Source: a virus. Taken from it: a stretch of 64,000 nt of DNA. Every line of letters starts with the position of its first letter. Positions within the stretch are counted from its first letter, which is position 1. The translations under genes were made by a program, and so were the position numbers. This document shows, in pieces, positions 32,049 through 38,620 of this stretch. Below the pieces are notes generated by a model. It did not search any database. It saw only the letters and a program-made list of their open reading frames with translations, and was not told the origin of the DNA. Where the stretch lies: the IMG/VR virus record IMGVR_UViG_3300009154_002711, positions 1 to 64,000 of that record. One strand, given 5' to 3'.

Positions 32049-32133
32049 GGGGAGCTGGTAGAATCGAACTCCAAGCGCTTCCGCGCTCCATCCGCTTTCA
32101 AGGCGGTGCAGATCCCAGATCTGATAACTCCCC
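32049..32133 (-). tRNA. tRNA-Ser(UGA)
   Basis: Acceptor GGGGAGT/GCTCCCC, anticodon loop CTTGAAA on a CCGC/GCGG stem, long variable arm GCGCGGAAGCGC, T-loop TTCGATT. Class II shape fits Ser. Confidence 0.85.
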
Positions 32134-32143
32134 AATCACCAAA

Positions 32144-32231
32144 GGAAAGCCTGGGATTCGAACCCAGGGGAGCCTCTCGGCCCCGACACTTTAGTAGAAT
32201 GTTGCAATCGGCCATGCTCTGCCAGCTTTCC
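32144..32231 (-). tRNA. Class II tRNA with ACU anticodon (Ser?)
   Basis: Acceptor GGAAAGC/GCTTTCC and T arm CTGGG-TTCGAAT-CCCAG are perfect, and the variable arm is long. The anticodon arm ACATT-CTACTAA-AGTGT gives ACU, where bacteria use GCU. A34 is unusual in a two-codon box. Confidence 0.7.
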
Positions 32232-32273
32232 CTATACTTTTATTATAACATATCTTTACAGCGCTGTTGAATC

Positions 32274-32351
32274 TCAGAATCTAAAAGAATTTAATTCTTC
32301 CTGACTAACACCTATCAACTCTTGTTCAATTAATAAACTTAATTTATTCAT
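32274..32351 (-). CDS. 25-residue microprotein
   Basis: ATG at 32349-32351 has a strong AGGAGG site that overlaps the end of the upstream ORF. MNKLSLLIEQELIGVSQEEL... is amphipathic. Tentative. Confidence 0.4.
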   Translation of the reverse strand: MNKLSLLIEQELIGVSQEELNSFRF

Positions 32352-32359
32352 AAGACCTC

Positions 32360-32452
32360 CTAAGGTTTGATCTCTTGTAAGTATTGAACAGCACGCATAA
32401 TAGTACAACCTAATATAGCTTTTAATTGTATAGCCGCTTCTAAAACATTCAT
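32360..32452 (-). CDS. 30-residue microprotein
   Basis: MNVLEAAIQLKAILGCTIMRAVQYLQEIKP, split here as an amphipathic helix pair, follows AGGTGATCA. Its stop codon lies in the next gene's ribosome site. Confidence 0.4.
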   Translation of the reverse strand: MNVLEAAIQLKAILGCTIMRAVQYLQEIKP

Positions 32453-32516
32453 TGATCACCTATAGTTTGTGTAATTGGAGAGCGGTGTACTTTGGTAGGT
32501 GAGCCGCTTTCCTTTA

Positions 32517-32557
32517 CCTCTTTATTATACCAAGAGTCTCTTGGTATAATAAAGAGG
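32517..32557. repeat. Perfect palindrome at the left end of TnpB element 2
   Basis: Two 20-nt arms, each a perfect complement of the other, flank one central base. The right arm ends in TATAATAAAGAGG, a possible -10 element for tnpB. A second weaker hairpin (AGCGG/CCGCT) lies just to its left. Likely transposon end structure, terminator or both. Confidence 0.6.
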
Positions 32558-32578
32558 TAGTCATTCAAGTCTTGCTCC

Positions 32579-33841
32579 GTGCGTCTTACTCACCAGTACC
32601 GAATTAAGCCCTCACCAGAACAGGAAGCCTTGATGCTTCACTGGCTAGAGCTTTTACGTCAGCACTGGAATTATGCACTAGGTCAGCGTTTGGACTACCT
32701 ACGTCGTACCCGTAGCCCGATTGACCGTTGTTCCTTGCGTAGTTGCCCGATTGGTGAGATTCCGGAACGACCCAACTACTACACTCAGGCTAGAGACCTA
32801 AAGCAAACCAAGGCTCTATTCCCCGAGTACAAGGATATTTACCTAGAGGTGCAGCAACAGAACCTCATCCGCTTGGATAAGGCTTGGGATAGGTGGACTA
32901 AACCTGATGCCACAGGGAAGAGAGCAGGACGACCCCAGTTCAAGAAAACTGATGAGCTTCGTTCTTTTACTTTCCCCCGTGTGAACTGCCCTAAAGCCGG
33001 GGTGCATCTCTTAGGTGAGGTGATAAAGTTCTCTAAAATCGGTGTGATGCCCGTTATCCTGCATCGTCCGATTCCTGAAGGGTTTGTCATCAAGACCGCT
33101 ACGGTGGTTCACAAAGTAGACGGTTGGTTTGTTTCTCTGAGCCTGGAAGATACGAGCATCCCCGCTCCAATGCCCTGTGAGGAGGTCAAGACAGCAGTAG
33201 GTGTGGATGTTGGGCTAAAGGAGTTCCTTACTACTTCTGAGGGTGATGCAGTTGCGATACAGCACATCTACCGCAAGGCTCAGAAGCGTTTAGCCCGTCA
33301 GCAGCGCAAGTTAGCCCGTCAACAAAAGGGGAGCAAGAATGCAGTAAAGCAGAAGAAACGGGTAGCCCTGGTACATCAACGCATCCAAAGACAGCGTGAG
33401 AACTTCCACTACAACACGGCGCATGACTTGTGCAGCAAGTACGACTTGATAGCGGTGGAAGACCTGAACATCAAGGGTTTGGCTAGAACCCGGCTAGCTA
33501 AGTCAATCCTAGATGCAGCTTGGGGAGCGTTCCTACAAAAACTAGAAGCAGTGGCGGTAAAACGCGGCAAGCTAGTCATAAAAGTCAATCCTTGGGGAAC
33601 AAGTCAGGATTGCTCAGGGTGTGGGACAAAGGTTCCTAAGACCCTCAGCATCCGTACTCATGAATGTCCGAAGTGTGGACTAGAGCTAGACCGGGATGTG
33701 AATGCAGCTCGGAATATCCTAGAACGTGCGCTATGCACCGTGGGACTCACGGTGTCAGCCTGTGGAGGCTTAGGGGTTGCCCAGCCAATGAAGCAGGAAG
33801 TCTCTCTAGTGATAGGGAGAAGCCCCCGCCAGACCCGTTAG
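32579..33841 (+). CDS. tnpB: TnpB RNA-guided RuvC nuclease, second copy
   Basis: The 420-residue protein starts at GTG. RuvC-I GVDVGLKEF, RuvC-II VEDLNIKG, zinc ribbon CSGCG...CPKCG and RuvC-III LDRDVNAARN are all intact. It is clearly diverged from the 10.7 kb copy, so the two arrived separately. GC content is higher than in neighbouring genes, a sign of recent transfer. Confidence 0.92.
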   Translation: MRLTHQYRIKPSPEQEALMLHWLELLRQHWNYALGQRLDYLRRTRSPIDRCSLRSCPIGEIPERPNYYTQARDLKQTKALFPEYKDIYLEVQQQNLIRLDKAWDRWTKPDATGKRAGRPQFKKTDELRSFTFPRVNCPKAGVHLLGEVIKFSKIGVMPVILHRPIPEGFVIKTATVVHKVDGWFVSLSLEDTSIPAPMPCEEVKTAVGVDVGLKEFLTTSEGDAVAIQHIYRKAQKRLARQQRKLARQQKGSKNAVKQKKRVALVHQRIQRQRENFHYNTAHDLCSKYDLIAVEDLNIKGLARTRLAKSILDAAWGAFLQKLEAVAVKRGKLVIKVNPWGTSQDCSGCGTKVPKTLSIRTHECPKCGLELDRDVNAARNILERALCTVGLTVSACGGLGVAQPMKQEVSLVIGRSPRQTR

Positions 33842-33865
33842 GATTGGCGGTGGGAGCACGTCATA
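33820..33865 (+). ncRNA. Right-end/omega-RNA hairpin of TnpB element 2
   Basis: CCCCCGCC and GGCGGTGGG pair around the tnpB stop codon, followed by GAGCACGTCAT. Coding sequence and RNA scaffold overlap, as in other TnpB elements. Confidence 0.5.
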
Positions 33866-33868
33866 AGT

Positions 33869-34156
33869 TTAACTATCCACTTCATCTACATAGAATTCCT
33901 TCACAAACGCCATAATATCAGCAGCCGCTTCGATATTACCTGAAGCAACTAATTTAACTGCAGCCTCAGTCAATTTAAGTATTGCTGGTATAAATAAATT
34001 ATAGCGTTTAGCAATAAGTCTTGTGATTGCTATTTCTTTATCAAGAGTACATTTAGAAGCAGCTCCGGTAACAACTTCTAAATTAATTAAGAGGCCATTA
34101 CCATCATTTAACTGTGTACCATTCGCTGTTAAGGTATCATGAAAAAGAGAACTCAT
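33869..34156 (-). CDS. Helical hypothetical protein, 95 residues
   Basis: MSSLFHDTL is chosen for TGGAGC upstream; the longer frame runs over tRNAs. Ala-rich helices (KLTEAAVKLVASGNIEAAAD) suggest a bundle. Unknown. Confidence 0.6.
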   Translation of the reverse strand: MSSLFHDTLTANGTQLNDGNGLLINLEVVTGAASKCTLDKEIAITRLIAKRYNLFIPAILKLTEAAVKLVASGNIEAAADIMAFVKEFYVDEVDS

Positions 34157-34184
34157 CTTAAGCTCCAGATTGTGTGTTTGAAAG

Positions 34185-34258
34185 GGCGGTTGAAAGGAGT
34201 CGAACCTATACACCCCCTGTGCTATATACAGGTGCTCTACCACTGAGCTACAACCGCC
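34185..34258 (-). tRNA. tRNA with AUA anticodon (Tyr?)
   Basis: Acceptor GGCGGTT/AACCGCC and D arm GCTCAGTGGTAGAGC are perfect. The anticodon arm CCTGT-ATATAGC-ACAGG gives AUA, where bacteria use GUA, and the variable region is short, unlike bacterial tRNA-Tyr. Identity is therefore unsure. Confidence 0.65.
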
Positions 34259-34275
34259 ATGAATTAAACTAAAAG

Positions 34276-34348
34276 GGTGACATGAAAGGAATCGAACCAA
34301 TATCTCCCGCGGATCATGCGGACGCACTACCTTTGTGCTACAGTCACC
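34276..34348 (-). tRNA. tRNA, anticodon probably GAU (Ile)
   Basis: D arm GCACAAAGGTAGTGC and T loop TTCGATT are clear. Anticodon arm TCCGC-ATGATCC-GCGGG gives GAU, with C37. Acceptor GGTGACT/TGTCACC has one mismatch at its base. Confidence 0.6.
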
Positions 34349-34392
34349 ATGACTTTAACTAAACGTATCTCTCCTTGTTGTGAATGTGTAAG

Positions 34393-34466
34393 GGTGTTTG
34401 GTGGGATTCGAACCCACGCCTCTCGCAAATCGGAAGCGAACGCTCTGCCGCTGAGCTACTAACACC
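34393..34466 (-). tRNA. tRNA, anticodon unresolved (CCG or CGA)
   Basis: D arm GCTCAGCGGCAGAGC and T arm GTGGG-TTCGAAT-CCCAC are perfect; acceptor GGTGTTA/AAACACC lacks the last pair. Between TTCGC and GCGAG lie 9 nt (TTCCGATTT), two more than normal, so the anticodon cannot be fixed. Confidence 0.6.
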
Positions 34467-34540
34467 AAGATTTGGGGCGCGCCATGAAAAGAAGAAACCG
34501 CTAAGTCCCAAGGTTGTAACCTAGCGGATGGAGCAAAAGC

Positions 34541-34618
34541 TTAACGTTTAAAACAGTCGTAAGGAGACTTATCAGTCTTTAAATATCCGGGAGGTCTATA
34601 TCTAACTGTCACTTGCAT
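34541..34618 (-). CDS. Possible 25-residue ORF
   Basis: MQVTVRYRPPGYLKTDKSPY... without a clear ribosome site, in the gap between two tRNAs. A hairpin CCGCTAGGTT...CTTAGCGG follows it. Weak. Confidence 0.25.
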   Translation of the reverse strand: MQVTVRYRPPGYLKTDKSPYDCFKR

Positions 34619-34637
34619 TTAAATTCTCAATTAATAA

Positions 34638-34690
34638 CAGCCCCAACCGGATTTGAACCGGTGATCTCTCGCGTGACAGGCGATCGCTTT
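34638..34690 (-). tRNA. tRNA-Asp(GUC)-like, 5' acceptor strand missing
   Basis: Anticodon arm TCGC-CTGTCAC-GCGA, T arm ACCGG-TTCAAAT-CCGGT and 3' strand TGGGGCT are present, with D-arm remnant GTAGGTTAAAGC. The 5' strand that should read AGCCCCA instead codes the end of the neighbouring gene, whose TAA (34689-34691) lies in the D loop. Confidence 0.5.
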
Positions 34691-34883
34691 AACCTACGCA
34701 TTGTCTAATAACAATATCATCCGAATCTAATTCAACTACAATGCGATCTTGTAAGAAATCACAAGTAAGTGGAGTATATTCTTGTACAGTTATTCCCAAT
34801 TCTTTACACAATTCTTTGGCATTAATCCAAGGTAACCCAATTAGATTAGGTAGCTTGATTGTATTATCATATTCATCAAACAT
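34689..34883 (-). CDS. PASTA-like domain protein, 64 residues
   Basis: LPNLIGLPWINAKELCKELGI followed by DRIVVELDSDDIVIRQ has the order of a single PASTA domain: V/L-P-N-L-x-G, an A-x-x-x-L helix, then paired strands. In bacteria PASTA domains bind peptidoglycan or muropeptides. No membrane anchor is present, so the role is unclear. Confidence 0.55.
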   Translation of the reverse strand: MFDEYDNTIKLPNLIGLPWINAKELCKELGITVQEYTPLTCDFLQDRIVVELDSDDIVIRQCVG

Positions 34884-35085
34884 AAGTTTCCCCGGTAATA
34901 CTTTGTAGTAATTCTATTTCAGCTTGTGCAGTATAATTTGCACCGGCGCGTAATAAATGAACTTGCTTAGCTAATCCTGTAGAGATATTTAATTCAGTAG
35001 CTATTTCTAAAATCCTAGCATCAATATCCTCTAATAAGAAATTAGGAATATCTACTGCAGGAATTCCTGGAGGTTTAAATAACAT
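34876..35085 (-). CDS. Hypothetical protein, 69 residues
   Basis: Pro-rich opening FKPPGIPAVDIPNF, then a helical region. Its ATG overlaps the nucleotidase stop and its end overlaps the PASTA gene by 8 nt. Unknown. Confidence 0.55.
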   Translation of the reverse strand: MLFKPPGIPAVDIPNFLLEDIDARILEIATELNISTGLAKQVHLLRAGANYTAQAEIELLQSITGETYV

Positions 35086-35612
35086 TACAGTAAATCACTC
35101 AGATCTGTTAGTCTATAATCATCTAGATCAGTAGCTTCTTTATTCCACGGCTGATCCATCAGGTAAGCATAATGTCCATTCATAAGGAATACCCGAATGG
35201 TTTCTGGTTTATCATCCACAAATACATCAAAGTTATTTGCGAAGAGAACCTTATCATTACTATTCTTAACAGTAATTACAGGCGCATTTGCCTGAATATT
35301 AAAGATATCTAACCATTGTCTACTAATCTCACTGCTAATAGGACGGTGAGTAATAAACATAGTTACAGGTAATAAGTTAATCAGATTAGGATCTACTAAT
35401 GCTGGGGCTTGTAACCACAATTCAGGATTATCATTCAAAGCTTTCCAGATATCTTTAAATTTCGGAACTGTATCCATAAATCGCCAGCTATTAACTTCTT
35501 TACCTTTAGGAAAATGTGTATAGCCAAAATAAGTCTCAGCTATTTGAGCACACAAAGCATTCCAATCTACTACAACACCATCTAAATCTAAACCAATGCG
35601 ATTAAACTTCAT
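35085..35612 (-). CDS. HAD-family 5'(3')-deoxyribonucleotidase-like protein
   Basis: The 175-residue protein has HAD motif I GLDLDGVVVDW (nucleophile Asp, residues 7-11), motif II FITHR, motif III Lys around KNSNDK and motif IV FVDDKPETI. The length and cap region fit the NT5C type that removes phosphate from nucleotides. Likely part of phage nucleotide metabolism. Coupled to its neighbours on both sides. Confidence 0.8.
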   Translation of the reverse strand: MKFNRIGLDLDGVVVDWNALCAQIAETYFGYTHFPKGKEVNSWRFMDTVPKFKDIWKALNDNPELWLQAPALVDPNLINLLPVTMFITHRPISSEISRQWLDIFNIQANAPVITVKNSNDKVLFANNFDVFVDDKPETIRVFLMNGHYAYLMDQPWNKEATDLDDYRLTDLSDLL

Positions 35613-35929
35613 GTTAATTCCAATAAGTAATAATGTGATTGATAACTTAAGACAATATATCCTAACTTACCTTCTTCCAATCTTTGATACAAACCCATTT
35701 GACTATTAAACATAGTAACTGAATCTGCTAATTTAACCCCATCTGTAAGTTCAATAACCACACAATAAGTTCCTGAAAACTTATTATAAGGAATAGCTAT
35801 ATTACTTTGATGCTGTTGAAATCCTACTGAAGTTATATCATTAAGTAAGAAGAATCGTTTAATATTCTCAGGTAATACAGAAGCTTCAGTAATCTCTTTT
35901 ACTTCTGGGAAATCTATAGTCAAAGCCAT
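35609..35929 (-). CDS. Hypothetical protein, 106 residues
   Basis: Beta-rich second half (YCVVIELTDGVKL, KLGYIVLSYQSHYYLLEL). ATGA overlap with the nucleotidase gene. Unknown. Confidence 0.55.
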   Translation of the reverse strand: MALTIDFPEVKEITEASVLPENIKRFFLLNDITSVGFQQHQSNIAIPYNKFSGTYCVVIELTDGVKLADSVTMFNSQMGLYQRLEEGKLGYIVLSYQSHYYLLELT

Positions 35930-36130
35930 TTATTTATCCTTACTAAAATCACTAACAGTTCGTTCAGTTATAATAATAAGCAGTAAGGTACTAACAAGAT
36001 TAGCTAATTGAATAACACCAAAAGGTTGAAATAAAGAACTAACTAAACAGAACACATTTATAAGAGTTAATCCAGTAAAAGCTTGTGTAGGTAAATAAGA
36101 CTTGAGAGCAGTAAGATATTTATTCATCAT
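35930..36130 (-). CDS. Small two-helix membrane protein, copy 1
   Basis: MNKYLTALKSYLPTQAFTG precedes two transmembrane helices and a charged tail FSKDK. Closely related to the next gene (N-K-Y-L-x-A-L-K-x-x-L-x-T-Q). Confidence 0.65.
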   Translation of the reverse strand: MMNKYLTALKSYLPTQAFTGLTLINVFCLVSSLFQPFGVIQLANLVSTLLLIIITERTVSDFSKDK

Positions 36131-36315
36131 TAGTAATCCCTAAAGAAATCATTAACACATTCTTCAGTTAAGAATGCAAGTAGTAATAGCGCAATAAAAT
36201 TGTGCAAGCCGGGTATAATAAACAGACAACAAACATTTATCAGAATCAATAGCACACACCATTGAGTTTGTAGATCTACTTTAAGAGCTATGAGATATTT
36301 ATTCGTTTGATTCAT
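36130..36315 (-). CDS. Small two-helix membrane protein, copy 2
   Basis: MNQTNKYLIALKVDLQTQW, chosen for AAGGAG upstream, then two hydrophobic helices and FFRDY. A tandem duplicate of the previous gene, coupled by TAATG. Confidence 0.65.
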   Translation of the reverse strand: MNQTNKYLIALKVDLQTQWCVLLILINVCCLFIIPGLHNFIALLLLAFLTEECVNDFFRDY

Positions 36316-36529
36316 TTGATTCAATCTCCTTAAAGTAATCATAACAAAGTGCTAACAAACCCCACACCAAACTTGTAGACAAAACCCAGCAGAAACTCAA
36401 CAGGCCTACGAATTGATAACCCCAACTAATATACATAAGTATGTATACTAATAGATTAATCAGAAGAATAAACTGGGTAGTTATATCTTCAATTAACGCG
36501 GCGATGAAAAGCCAGAAGACCTTAGACAT
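36299..36529 (-). CDS. Small membrane protein, 76 residues
   Basis: Three hydrophobic stretches, including FILLINLLVYILMYISW and a VLSTSLVWGLLALCY segment, and a polar tail FKEIESNESNE that overlaps the next gene's ribosome site. Confidence 0.6.
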   Translation of the reverse strand: MSKVFWLFIAALIEDITTQFILLINLLVYILMYISWGYQFVGLLSFCWVLSTSLVWGLLALCYDYFKEIESNESNE

Positions 36530-36542
36530 TTAATCCTTCTTG

Positions 36543-36773
36543 TTAATTAAACCTATACTGACAGTAATCATTTCCAATTTCAGTAATTAGACCACCAACA
36601 GCAATACCTAATATATTACCTATAGTAAGTGCTTGTGGAGTAAATACTGCTAGAAGTATACAACTGATTCCAGTACTTGTTAGAGAACCCAAAACCCAAT
36701 CAGTAAGTACTTCTTCATCTTCATATGCTGTTTTAAGATAATCAACAAACAACTCTAATTCATTCGTCTTCAT
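36543..36773 (-). CDS. Small membrane protein, 76 residues
   Basis: An acidic amphipathic N-terminus (ELFVDYLKTAYEDEE) leads to two transmembrane helices. Coupled to the next gene by a 14-nt overlap. Confidence 0.6.
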   Translation of the reverse strand: MKTNELELFVDYLKTAYEDEEVLTDWVLGSLTSTGISCILLAVFTPQALTIGNILGIAVGGLITEIGNDYCQYRFN

Positions 36774-37014
36774 GTATATCTTCCTCTTCTTCGTAGCTGT
36801 AATAAATAGAAAGCACAGTAGCCATAGAAGTTACTAAGGTCATAACAGTACTAAATGTAAATACAAATAGTAATGCTAATAGATTAGTCCCGCCATAGAA
36901 TAAAGAATAAACACCAATATTTAATACACCAATACTTGCTATAAGTCCTAGCATAGGTTTATCTTGCCACAGTTCTGTAAAATAACCTATTAGAAATGAT
37001 TTAACCTCATCCAT
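36760..37014 (-). CDS. Small membrane protein, 84 residues
   Basis: DEVKSFLIGYFTELWQDKP, then two or three transmembrane helices and a very acidic end YEEEEDIHEDE. It heads the five-gene membrane cluster. Confidence 0.6.
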   Translation of the reverse strand: MDEVKSFLIGYFTELWQDKPMLGLIASIGVLNIGVYSLFYGGTNLLALLFVFTFSTVMTLVTSMATVLSIYYSYEEEEDIHEDE

Positions 37015-37016
37015 GA

Positions 37017-37289
37017 TTAAGTTCCTTTAATCTTATATTGTTTACCTTTCTCATCTTCACTTGTTTCTTCTATTAAATGTTTCTCTACCAGATCTGCAAT
37101 AAAACCTCTAATCTCCCATACATTTTTAGACTTAGTTAACTTCTTTAATTCCAATGCATTTGAGTTAGGATTATCTTGAATAGCATTAAATACTAATTCA
37201 CTAGTAGTAGATCCTACACGTTGTTTCTCTGTAGGATTAGTCCAAGTTCGCTTTGCCTGTAAGGGCGTTGATATTTTTGCTGTAACCAT
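37017..37289 (-). CDS. Winged-helix-like protein, 90 residues
   Basis: SELVFNAIQDNPNSNALELKKL and FIADLVEKHLIEET resemble a winged helix fold. The start overlaps the upstream gene by 53 nt, so a later start is possible. Confidence 0.5.
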   Translation of the reverse strand: MVTAKISTPLQAKRTWTNPTEKQRVGSTTSELVFNAIQDNPNSNALELKKLTKSKNVWEIRGFIADLVEKHLIEETSEDEKGKQYKIKGT

Positions 37290-37677
37290 ATACGTTATAA
37301 TCCATAATAGTAAAAGCTAATTGTAATTTATCTTGAGCATAAACAACTACAGATACTGCAGTTGTTTCATCAATATTATAATAACCTAATAAACTCTTAA
37401 CACCTTTAGCAGCTCGTAAAACAGGATTCTTCTTAATAGATAGATCAAGAATAATCTGTTTATCAATCTTAGAGAGTTCTATTTGATAATAAAACTCTAA
37501 TGGAAGTTGTTCAATACTTTCTACTTGAGTAGCATCATCCACACAAATGGCTATATAAGTAGCCTTTGGTTGTGTATGACTAAACCTAAGCTGTTTAATC
37601 CGAGGGAGCTGCATAAGCTTATACGACTCCCCGTATTGCTCCAAGTACCATTGAGCCAAAGCCAATTGATTGTCCAT
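37237..37677 (-). CDS. Hypothetical protein, 146 residues
   Basis: MDNQLALAQWYLEQYGESYK after AAGGAGG. Mixed alpha/beta with VSVVVYAQDKLQLAFTIMDYN near the end. No family recognised. Confidence 0.6.
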   Translation of the reverse strand: MDNQLALAQWYLEQYGESYKLMQLPRIKQLRFSHTQPKATYIAICVDDATQVESIEQLPLEFYYQIELSKIDKQIILDLSIKKNPVLRAAKGVKSLLGYYNIDETTAVSVVVYAQDKLQLAFTIMDYNVYGYSKNINALTGKANLD

Positions 37678-37691
37678 CAAGCCTCCTTTGT

Positions 37692-37901
37692 TTAGTCACA
37701 CAGATCACAACCATAACCCAGTAGTTCTGCAATAGATATATCAGGAGCAACTCCACAAGTCTGCTCAATAATAAGATTGAGATCATCTTGTAAGTTAGCA
37801 AATAAGGTTGGCACTAGAGATGGAGGTAGCTCTAAATATTGTTTAGGATTTCCAAGATTAGCAGCATCATTATAAAGGCAATCAGTGTTGCGTGGATTCA
37901 T
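37692..37901 (-). CDS. Hypothetical protein, 69 residues
   Basis: Contains YLELPPSLVPTLFANLQDDL and ends YGCDLCD; a Cys-rich end could bind metal. AAGGAGA lies upstream. It is the first minus-strand gene after the plus-strand gene at 38.1 kb. Confidence 0.55.
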   Translation of the reverse strand: MNPRNTDCLYNDAANLGNPKQYLELPPSLVPTLFANLQDDLNLIIEQTCGVAPDISIAELLGYGCDLCD

Positions 37902-38074
37902 GAAAGTTCTCCTTGATTAGTTGAACAGAACGGTTAAACAATGAACTCAAGCAGTCTTCTGAGCTGGAGAGCTACTAGAAGACCACTTGAGACCGAAACA
38001 ATAAGTGCAACATGACCTTTCCTCCATTCCGATTTCTGTGTTATACTTAAATCATATTTGTTTAAAGGATCATA

Positions 38075-38554
38075 ATGCTTTCACCAGTATATAAAGTTAC
38101 TATTAATACTCCCGGGTTATCTAAAGTAACCGGAGCTATTAGATTTACCTTTGCCGATGGCGATACTTCTACCGGAGTTAATTTAGTTATTGTTAGTAGT
38201 GTTTCTTGTAATACTCTTCCTACATTAGATGGTAATGTTACTAAGACTGCTACCAATACTTATAAACTTAATGATGATAACCGTTTAGGTAATTTCGCTA
38301 ACCTAACTTTCCCGGTTACATTTACAGATAAGCTTACATTTAGTTTCCAATTTAGTTATAGCGGGCCGTTTAATTCTAATGCTACTCCTGATGGCTTCCA
38401 AGTAGCTTTACTTAATTCTATGGGTGCTGAAATTGGTACCACAGATCCATCTGGTTCTGGTCTACTAGTTTCTGTTCCTATTAGTTCTAACAAACCTACT
38501 ATTGAATTATATAAAGGAAGTCTATATAACTTCTATGCTCAGATTAGTCAATAA
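38075..38554 (+). CDS. Beta-sandwich-like protein resembling secreted bacterial proteins
   Basis: A rare plus-strand gene of 159 residues, rich in Thr, Ser, Asn and Gly, with alternating strands and LTFSFQFSYSGPFNSNATPD then GFQVALLNSMG. The style recalls extracellular or carbohydrate-binding domains of cyanobacterial PEP-CTERM-type proteins. No signal peptide or anchor is present. TTATACT near 38045 could be its promoter. It is probably acquired; it might be exposed on the virion or released at lysis (inference). Confidence 0.65.
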   Translation: MLSPVYKVTINTPGLSKVTGAIRFTFADGDTSTGVNLVIVSSVSCNTLPTLDGNVTKTATNTYKLNDDNRLGNFANLTFPVTFTDKLTFSFQFSYSGPFNSNATPDGFQVALLNSMGAEIGTTDPSGSGLLVSVPISSNKPTIELYKGSLYNFYAQISQ

Positions 38555-38580
38555 TTCTTTTAAGTTTATACCTCTTAAAA

Positions 38581-38613
38581 TAGTAGCCGAGAATTAAATC
38601 CCGGCTACTTTCT
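38581..38613. terminator. Bidirectional terminator between convergent genes
   Basis: AGTAGCCG and CGGCTACT form a stem around GAATTAAATCC, with T-rich sequence on both sides. It lies between the plus-strand gene and the minus-strand nampt-like gene. Confidence 0.75.
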
Positions 38614-38620
38614 TTATGTA

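Noticed and set aside
37902-38074. Small membrane ORF in the gap before the plus-strand gene
   Set aside because: A hydrophobic frame exists but has no start codon in register with the AGGAAAGG site; too weak to call.
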